Source of the DNA: Latescibacteria bacterium UBA6620 | GTDB taxonomy: Bacteria; Latescibacterota; UBA2968 | Direction of reading: 5' to 3' | Assembly (NCBI GenBank): GCA_002433075.1 | Contig: DJHM01000058.1 | Span: 28,756 to 39,483, forward strand | Length of the DNA stretch: 10,728 bases | Shown: in pieces, positions 6,624 to 10,728 of the stretch | Numbering within the stretch: position 1 is the stretch's first letter | Layout of the letters: each line of letters starts with the position of its first letter | Notes under the pieces: model-generated | What the model was told of the DNA's origin: nothing | The model's input: the letters and a program-made list of their open reading frames with translations, nothing else | Databases searched by the model: none | Made by a program: the position numbers and the translations under genes

Positions 6624-7826
6624 CTACACAGCAAAGATCGCCCGATTCGAGATGCCACAGGGATAGTCCGGCGTCATAAACCCGCCAACGTACTGCGCCG
6701 TGCGTCCCGCGGGGGCAACCCCTTCGTAGTAGGCCGAGAAAGAGGTATTGAAATCGACGAGCCACTGGCGGCTGGCTTCGGTGTCGTCTTTGGCGACGAT
6801 GTAGGCGTTGTTGAAGATGCCGTTTTCCCGGAGTCCCTGACCGCCGGCGGCCTGGATGTGACCATCGATCTGACCCAGGATCGTCCCCGCGTCGTCTCCT
6901 CCCACACCACTGACCATCACCTCCCGCACGCCGGACCGGTTGAAGGCGGCCCAGGTCGAGAACCCGTCGACGATTTCGCCAGATCGCTCGATCTCGACCC
7001 CGTCACCCACAACCACGCGAGGCTGTGGTTCCACGATGCCGTCGAGGTTGGGAATGCGTGAGACGGGATAGATCAGTCCGGCGGGCCGATTGGCCCCGAA
7101 GTAGTCCTCGATCACTTCATTGAGCGTGTCGACGCGGGACCAGCCCTGCGCATGATCGTCGTCGACACCAACGAGAACCTCCAGCCACAGGGTGTTGCTC
7201 TTGAAATCGACCCCCTTCTCGGCCATCGGTTTCTCGTATTGCTCAACGAGGACGAACTCCATCTCCTTGCGCAGGTCGTCGCCGAGGGTCGAGACGGTCT
7301 CCCCGTCAGCGTTTTGATGCAGGACCGATGCGCCGCTCGGCTGGTGGTCCTGCCAGTCCCCGTAGTCGATCACGCCTCCACCGATCGAAACGCCCTCACC
7401 CCGAACCGCCTTGATTTGAACCTCGAACAGCGCATCAGGATCGGGGAAGCCCTCCTGGTGGGTAAACCGCGCCATCCGGTTCGAAGACAGGGCGCAGCCC
7501 GTGACGGAGTCGATCATCGCACCGTAGACGGCGTTGAAGTCGTTCTTGTAGTCGTCGCACTCGTCCCTGTCGCCCGACGGGGTGGTCCAGAGCACGTCGG
7601 TCTTGTAGACATCAGCCCAGGTTGCGCCCCCCTTGAGGAGCCCCGGGTTCAGGTTGTGGATCGTACCGAACCACTGCGAGCCGAGCTCGTTCGGATACTG
7701 GGTGCCGATGTTTCCGCTCGGCTCGACGTGACGGACAACCGAATTATCGTCGTAAGTAATGACTGTTTCGGTCGTCCCGCTGAAAATCGCGATCGGGTTG
7801 TGACGGATGATGTTTACGCTGGCCAT
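6624..7826 (-). CDS. Protein of three concatenated RidA/YjgF-like domains
   Basis: This 400-residue protein reads as three RidA-like repeats of about 130 residues. Domain 1 (about 11-143) has IAIFSG, then GTIHNLNPGLLKGGATWADV (helix plus GAsWaDV), YKTDVLW, FNAVYGAMI, MARFTHQEGFP and ALFEVQIKAV, in the order of canonical RidA. Domain 2 (about 158-273) has MEFVLVEQYEKPMAEKGVDF, LNEVIEDYFG, RPAGLIYPVSRIP and IVEPQPRVVV. Domain 3 (about 285-400) has VMVSGVGG, ILGQIDGHIQAAGG, WLVDFNTSFSAYY, PAGRTAQYVGGF and RAIFAV. RidA proteins are homotrimers that hydrolyse reactive enamines/imines at subunit interfaces, so one chain could form a pseudotrimer. The active-site Arg appears kept in domains 1 (Arg120) and probably 3 (Arg375), but is Gly250 in domain 2. 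The start ATG has AGAGGA upstream. No signal peptide is present. It is the last gene of the minus-strand group, 138 bases after the nucleotidyltransferase. The family call is by eye. Confidence 0.6.
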   Translation of the reverse strand: MASVNIIRHNPIAIFSGTTETVITYDDNSVVRHVEPSGNIGTQYPNELGSQWFGTIHNLNPGLLKGGATWADVYKTDVLWTTPSGDRDECDDYKNDFNAVYGAMIDSVTGCALSSNRMARFTHQEGFPDPDALFEVQIKAVRGEGVSIGGGVIDYGDWQDHQPSGASVLHQNADGETVSTLGDDLRKEMEFVLVEQYEKPMAEKGVDFKSNTLWLEVLVGVDDDHAQGWSRVDTLNEVIEDYFGANRPAGLIYPVSRIPNLDGIVEPQPRVVVGDGVEIERSGEIVDGFSTWAAFNRSGVREVMVSGVGGDDAGTILGQIDGHIQAAGGQGLRENGIFNNAYIVAKDDTEASRQWLVDFNTSFSAYYEGVAPAGRTAQYVGGFMTPDYPCGISNRAIFAV

Positions 7827-7964
7827 CTTGTCCTCTGGGGCAGAAACGAATGGAACATCGAGTGTCCGTCTTCGAATGTCGAAGGGGACTCCTGCGCTTT
7901 CTGTTCACGCGGGATCAAAAGATGCAGGTCTGGGGCTGAAACTCCAACTGAGAAGTGTAGAAAC

Positions 7965-8744
7965 CTACTCTCCGAACATGCGACGCGCCTGCTCGAGCGA
8001 CTCGGGGTTGCCGATGTCGAGGATGGTCCCCTCGATGCGATGGGCGTAGACGGGGATCCGAGTGTAGAGCCACTCGACGATCATCCCTGGTGAGTCTCCC
8101 GTGATGCCGGGGGTGCCGGCGCCTTCTTCCAGATAGTCGTCGATCAGTGGGAGCGAGGCCTCCGGATAGATGTAGAGCGGAGGAACGACCCAGTTTGACT
8201 TCGGGACTTCGGGTTTCTCGATAAAGTCCACCAATCGGTCGTCGTCGTCGAGTGTCGCGTTTCCACGTTTCTTCAAATCCTCGACGTCCGTTTCGTGGCG
8301 GACACAGATGTGGAACTCGCCATTTCGCTTCCACGTTTTGATCATATCGTGGATCGACCACTGCAGGATGTTGTCGGATGCGCAGACGAAGATGTCGTCG
8401 TCGATGTCGGCGGCTCCGATGGTGTAGCGAAGGTCGGAAATTGCGCCGAGGCGATCGTCACTGGAGGTCGTCCCGTCGTCGTGGATCGTAATCCGCAGTC
8501 CCCGATGTGCGCGGTCTTCCCTTTTTGCCTTGGTGCCCATCGCGGCGAGCCAATCCTGTAAATGACCGACAAACCGGTGATTGGTCACGAGGTGCGCGTG
8601 GTCGATCTCGGGGATTTCTCTCAACTGATCGACGAGATGATCCAGGATGGTTTGCCCCCCCACCTCGAGAAGCGGTTTGGGGAAGTTTTTCGTGAGGGGG
8701 TAGAGGCGCGTGGCGTAGCCCGCGGCGAGGATGACGGCTTTCAT
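7965..8744 (-). CDS. Sugar-phosphate nucleotidyltransferase
   Basis: This 259-residue enzyme of the NTP_transferase family joins a sugar 1-phosphate with an NTP to give NDP-sugar and pyrophosphate. The N-terminal nucleotide-binding motif is MKAVILAAGYATRLYPLT with FPKPLLEVGG after it. A metal-binding Asp lies in CASDNIL (Asp124), and the second metal Asp is in ILDIGNPESL (Asp243). It is a compact catalytic domain without the C-terminal left-handed helix of GlmU or GDP-mannose enzymes, so closest to glucose-1-phosphate thymidylyl/uridylyltransferase-like short forms. The start at 8744 places the motif at residue 1; twelve extra in-frame residues upstream have no family character. It lies 139 bases downstream of a galacturonokinase-like gene, which would supply a uronic acid 1-phosphate, so the likely product is UDP-galacturonate or a related NDP-uronate. 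Substrate is inferred from context only. Confidence 0.88.
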   Translation of the reverse strand: MKAVILAAGYATRLYPLTKNFPKPLLEVGGQTILDHLVDQLREIPEIDHAHLVTNHRFVGHLQDWLAAMGTKAKREDRAHRGLRITIHDDGTTSSDDRLGAISDLRYTIGAADIDDDIFVCASDNILQWSIHDMIKTWKRNGEFHICVRHETDVEDLKKRGNATLDDDDRLVDFIEKPEVPKSNWVVPPLYIYPEASLPLIDDYLEEGAGTPGITGDSPGMIVEWLYTRIPVYAHRIEGTILDIGNPESLEQARRMFGE

Positions 8745-8883
8745 TCGCAAAACCCTGAGAAGCGAGTAACACGAAGACACCCTTCGGTACGCACGACCTG
8801 AGGTTGTGTAATCAGGACAGGCAAAGACGCGAAGGGCTCACACGGGCGAGCTCCTCGTCGCCGGGCACTTGCGGTTCCGGTAT

Positions 8884-10077
8884 TCATAGGATGTGCGCGC
8901 CGTCGGCGGGACGGGCTACGATCACACCGTCGTTTTCTGCGCGCTCGGGATGTTTTTCGCGGTAGCGCTCGGCGACGTGCTCGGCCGCTGCTTCTGCCTT
9001 GGCGGGATCGCAGAGGGCGATGCTGCAACCGCGGAATCCGGCGCCGCTGAACCGTGCCCCGTAGACGCCCTCGGTTTCGATCAGGATGTGGTAGAGGCTG
9101 ATCAGAGGCTCGGACCCGCACTCGTAGTTCTCAATAGAGCTTCTTCCGGATTCGGAAACCAGGCGCCCAAACCCTGCCAGATCTCCCTCCTTCCAGGCCT
9201 CGATGCCTTTCCGCACTCGATCGCATTCCGTGAAGAAATGTCGCGCCCGCTTCGCGGGCTCTCCCCTGAGTACTCCCTGGTGCTCGGAGTACTCCTGTGG
9301 CGTCACACAACCGAGAAGCGCCTGCGCTTCTCGACCGGCGGCTCGTAGCAGTTCCTGCGCAGCCGCCGCACATTCATCCACGCGCTTGTTGTAGCCCGTC
9401 CCGACGAGTGCCTGTTTGACGCCGGAGAAGGCCACGAGGATCGCGTAATCGGGCATCGCCGCAGCCTGGTGGATCAATTCGTAAGTGACGGTGGCACAGT
9501 CGATGACGGTGAGGTGACGGTTCCTCGAGAGCAGGATCGCAGATTGGTCGAGGATGCCGTTGCGAAGGCCGAGATAGTCATTTTCGATCTGCCGGTCGAG
9601 TTCGATATTGTCTTCGGCCGACACGGAAAGATCGTTCGCATTCTCGAGCGCGAGCAGGTAGGCGCAACCGACGGCGGCAGACGAACTCAGTCCCCCCTCG
9701 GAAATCTGGCCGGTGGTGATGCCGACGATGCCGCGTGAGAGGTCGTGGGACGACCGGATGGCCTCCACGGCACCCCGTGCGTAGTTACCCCAGTCGTCCT
9801 CGTGTCGCGTCGGGACGTCTTGGATGTCGAACTGGACTTCACCCTCGAACGTCAGACTGCGAAGCCGAACCTGAGTATCGCTGGACGGGGCGAAGGCGAG
9901 ATAGACGGCTCGATCGATGGCCATTGCCGTGACAGGACCCAACTGGTGGTCGATGTGGGCACCCATCGGGCAGATCCGATACGGCGAACGTACGATGCGC
10001 ACTTCGTCGCGATGGCATCCGTAGTGGCGCACGGTCTCGTCGATGAGAAGGTCGAGGTCCATTTGGGTTGAGAGCAT
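8884..10077 (-). CDS. Galacturonokinase-like GHMP kinase
   Basis: This is a 397-residue GHMP kinase (392 if it starts at the in-frame ATG at 10062; neither has a clear ribosome binding site). Galactokinase-type motifs in order: substrate motif SPYRICPMGAHIDHQLG (31-47), phosphate loop GGLSSSAAV (128-136), GLRNGILDQ with catalytic Asp177, and ARFSGAGFRGCSIAL (341-355). Galactokinases read GEHTDY in the first motif; here it is GAHIDH. This and other stretches (LLALENAN, GLRNGILDQSAILLS, SSIENYECG, GVYGARFSGAGFRGC) are nearly those of the plant galacturonokinase as I remember it. That enzyme makes galacturonate-1-phosphate from galacturonate and ATP in the cytosol. The Glu-to-Ala change fits a pocket for a C6 carboxylate. 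The nucleotidyltransferase downstream would complete activation to the NDP-sugar. The frame stays open far upstream to 10284, but that part has no family character and overlaps the next gene. A related uronate (glucuronate) as substrate remains possible. Confidence 0.82.
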   Translation of the reverse strand: MLSTQMDLDLLIDETVRHYGCHRDEVRIVRSPYRICPMGAHIDHQLGPVTAMAIDRAVYLAFAPSSDTQVRLRSLTFEGEVQFDIQDVPTRHEDDWGNYARGAVEAIRSSHDLSRGIVGITTGQISEGGLSSSAAVGCAYLLALENANDLSVSAEDNIELDRQIENDYLGLRNGILDQSAILLSRNRHLTVIDCATVTYELIHQAAAMPDYAILVAFSGVKQALVGTGYNKRVDECAAAAQELLRAAGREAQALLGCVTPQEYSEHQGVLRGEPAKRARHFFTECDRVRKGIEAWKEGDLAGFGRLVSESGRSSIENYECGSEPLISLYHILIETEGVYGARFSGAGFRGCSIALCDPAKAEAAAEHVAERYREKHPERAENDGVIVARPADGAHIL

Positions 10078-10153
10078 AGGGCAGTGGAGGGTTCGGCGCA
10101 AGCCTGAGAGCGAGGAAGTGGTGTCGCGCAATCTGTGGGCGATGCTGCGACAG

Positions 10154-10170
10154 TGACCGATGACAAATTG
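10154..10170 (+). repeat. Left inverted repeat flanking the four-helix-bundle gene
   Basis: TGACCGATGACAAATTG, followed by degenerate copies ACAGGTGACAAGTGG. It matches, in inverted orientation and with one extra A, the sequence at 10701-10716. It lies between the stop of the four-helix-bundle gene and the start of the kinase. Confidence 0.65.
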
Positions 10171-10193
10171 ACAGGTGACAAGTGGTGGTTTGG

Positions 10194-10571
10194 TTACGAG
10201 TGATGCCGCCACGCTTTGCCGCTCGGGTCGTTTCTTCTCGCCGTTGTGACTGATTTGCCGAAGATTCTGAGAAGTTGACGGCACTCATCGACCAGGATGG
10301 ACAGGTCGTCGGGGATTAGACGGGACTGGACGATCAGGCGCAACCAGAAGTACGATTCTCGGAGCTCCTTGAGCGCGATGCTAATTTTATGGATGAAGTC
10401 CTTTCGGCTTTCTGCGGCACAGGCTTCTTCGTAGTTCGGTCCTGGTGAAGTCCCACTGCGGACCAGTTGATCGGGGATCTGATTACCAAACCGTGTGTTC
10501 GGGAGTCTGTCGCACGTCTGTCCGATTTCGACTGCCAGGTTCAAGAGTCTCTCGTTCGTCCTATTGTTCAC
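10194..10571 (-). CDS. Four-helix-bundle protein, S23/IVP family
   Basis: This 125-residue all-helical protein has a GTG start with AGGAGGG 5 bases upstream (10577-10583), the best ribosome binding site in the window. Family hallmarks are LPNTRFGNQIPDQLVRSGTS (23-42), GPNYEEACAAESRKDFIHK (44-62), ALKELRESYFWLRLI (66-80) and ECRQLLRIFGKS (96-107). This family was first seen in intervening sequences of 23S rRNA genes and includes relatives such as the diversity-generating-retroelement protein Avd; most free-standing members have no known role, though nucleic acid binding is often suggested because of basic surfaces. The sequence here has a basic C-terminal tail. There is no rRNA, reverse transcriptase or variable repeat in view. 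It is flanked by inverted repeats and sits directly upstream of the kinase operon. Confidence 0.88.
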   Translation of the reverse strand: MNNRTNERLLNLAVEIGQTCDRLPNTRFGNQIPDQLVRSGTSPGPNYEEACAAESRKDFIHKISIALKELRESYFWLRLIVQSRLIPDDLSILVDECRQLLRIFGKSVTTARRNDPSGKAWRHHS

Positions 10572-10587
10572 CTCTGCCCTCCTGCGG

Positions 10588-10632
10588 GGTTTCCTGGGGA
10601 CCGCAAGGCAAAACCGGTACCACCAAGAAACC
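10588..10632 (-). promoter_or_regulatory. Possible hairpin in the leader of the four-helix-bundle gene
   Basis: On the minus strand GGTTTCTTGG (10623-10632) can pair with CCAGGAAACC (10588-10597), 10 pairs including one U-G, around a 25-base loop. It ends about 5 bases before the AGGAGGG ribosome binding site, so it could influence translation if real. Confidence 0.3.
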
Positions 10633-10700
10633 TCCCTGTTTCAGCATCAAGGAACGCTCAGGTTGAAGGAAATTTTTCACACACGGACTTAATGTGGCCA

Positions 10701-10728
10701 CAATTGTCATCGGTCATCGGTCATCGGT
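10701..10728 (-). repeat. Right inverted repeat and tandem 7-mer array (cut by window end)
   Basis: The 7-mer CATCGGT is present three times head to tail (10708-10728) and runs to the window edge. Together with CAATTGT before it, the complement reads TGACCGATGACAATTG, the inverted partner of 10154-10170. Confidence 0.7.

Larger units (their letters stand above)
10154..10728. mobile_element. Possible small element: four-helix-bundle gene between inverted repeats
   Basis: Inverted copies of TGACCGATGACA(A)ATTG lie about 20 bases after the stop and about 130 bases before the start of the four-helix-bundle gene, both pointing inward. No transposase or target duplication is visible, and the right repeat runs off the window, so the outer border is unknown. 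An inserted passenger or a repeat-associated gene are both possible. Confidence 0.35.

Noticed and set aside
7870..7884. CTTCGA-ATG-TCGAAG inverted repeat upstream of the RidA-like gene
   Set aside because: Only 6 bp with a three-base loop, no T-tract and no clear relation to start signals.
7152..8093. Long plus-strand open frame of 313 codons opposite the RidA-like gene and the end of the nucleotidyltransferase
   Set aside because: It is antisense to two genes with family-level support and encodes Val/Asp/Arg-rich sequence with no recognisable domain; a mirror of GC-rich codons.
10078..10284. N-terminal extension of the kinase reading frame up to 10284
   Set aside because: The added residues have no GHMP character, overlap the four-helix-bundle gene and span the inverted repeat. 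Family homology begins just after the ATGs at 10077/10062.
10194..10571. Four-helix-bundle gene as Avd of a diversity-generating retroelement or as an rRNA intervening sequence
   Set aside because: No reverse transcriptase, template/variable repeat or 23S rRNA sequence is present in the window.

Overview
This is a GC-rich bacterial chromosomal segment with short intergenic gaps. Ribosome binding sites are present on some genes, and there are two good sigma70-type promoters of the TTGACN/TAtnnT kind. The protein content points to the FCB superphylum or a related uncultured lineage (for example Latescibacterota-, Gemmatimonadota- or Rhodothermota-like): a short RpoD-like sigma factor, a coiled-coil membrane protein with a Bacteroidetes-like C-terminal domain, a hybrid kinase with tandem receivers, and an S23-type four-helix-bundle gene. 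This placement is an inference from the genes, not a phylogenetic result.

Left part (1-3096): the 3' end of an unrecognised plus-strand gene converges, through a 15-bp perfect hairpin, on a minus-strand group. That group holds two coiled-coil proteins anchored by N-terminal membrane helices (371-1204 and 1287-2090, probably one transcript) and, behind a separate hairpin, a 281-residue primary-like sigma factor. The sigma gene has a textbook promoter (TTGACT-17 bp-TATACT) and a perfect 12-bp palindrome over its Shine-Dalgarno.

Middle (3097-4616): a roughly 350-bp AT-richer intergenic region carries a plus-strand promoter (TTGACA-18 bp-TATGTT). The promoter now drives gene wreckage. The first half of a cytochrome c-like lipoprotein with an in-frame TAG runs straight into the C-terminal two receiver domains of a hybrid histidine kinase, which have lost their N-terminus and also end at an early TAG.

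Right part (4617-10728): an alpha/beta hydrolase of the acetylxylan-esterase/dienelactone-hydrolase type faces away from a histidinol-phosphatase-like gene (hisN). HisN converges, through a nested inverted repeat, on a minus-strand group of three genes. In transcription order these are a GHMP kinase very like plant galacturonokinase, a sugar-phosphate nucleotidyltransferase, and a 400-residue protein that reads as three concatenated RidA/YjgF-like domains. The kinase and nucleotidyltransferase together look like a two-step uronic acid salvage route (uronate to uronate-1-phosphate to NDP-uronate). Upstream of the kinase lies a four-helix-bundle (S23/IVP family) gene flanked by inverted copies of TGACCGATGACA(A)ATTG, which suggests a small inserted element.

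The most interesting items are the predicted single-chain RidA pseudotrimer, the plant-like galacturonokinase paired with a nucleotidyltransferase, the inverted-repeat-bounded four-helix-bundle gene, and the cytochrome/receiver chimera.
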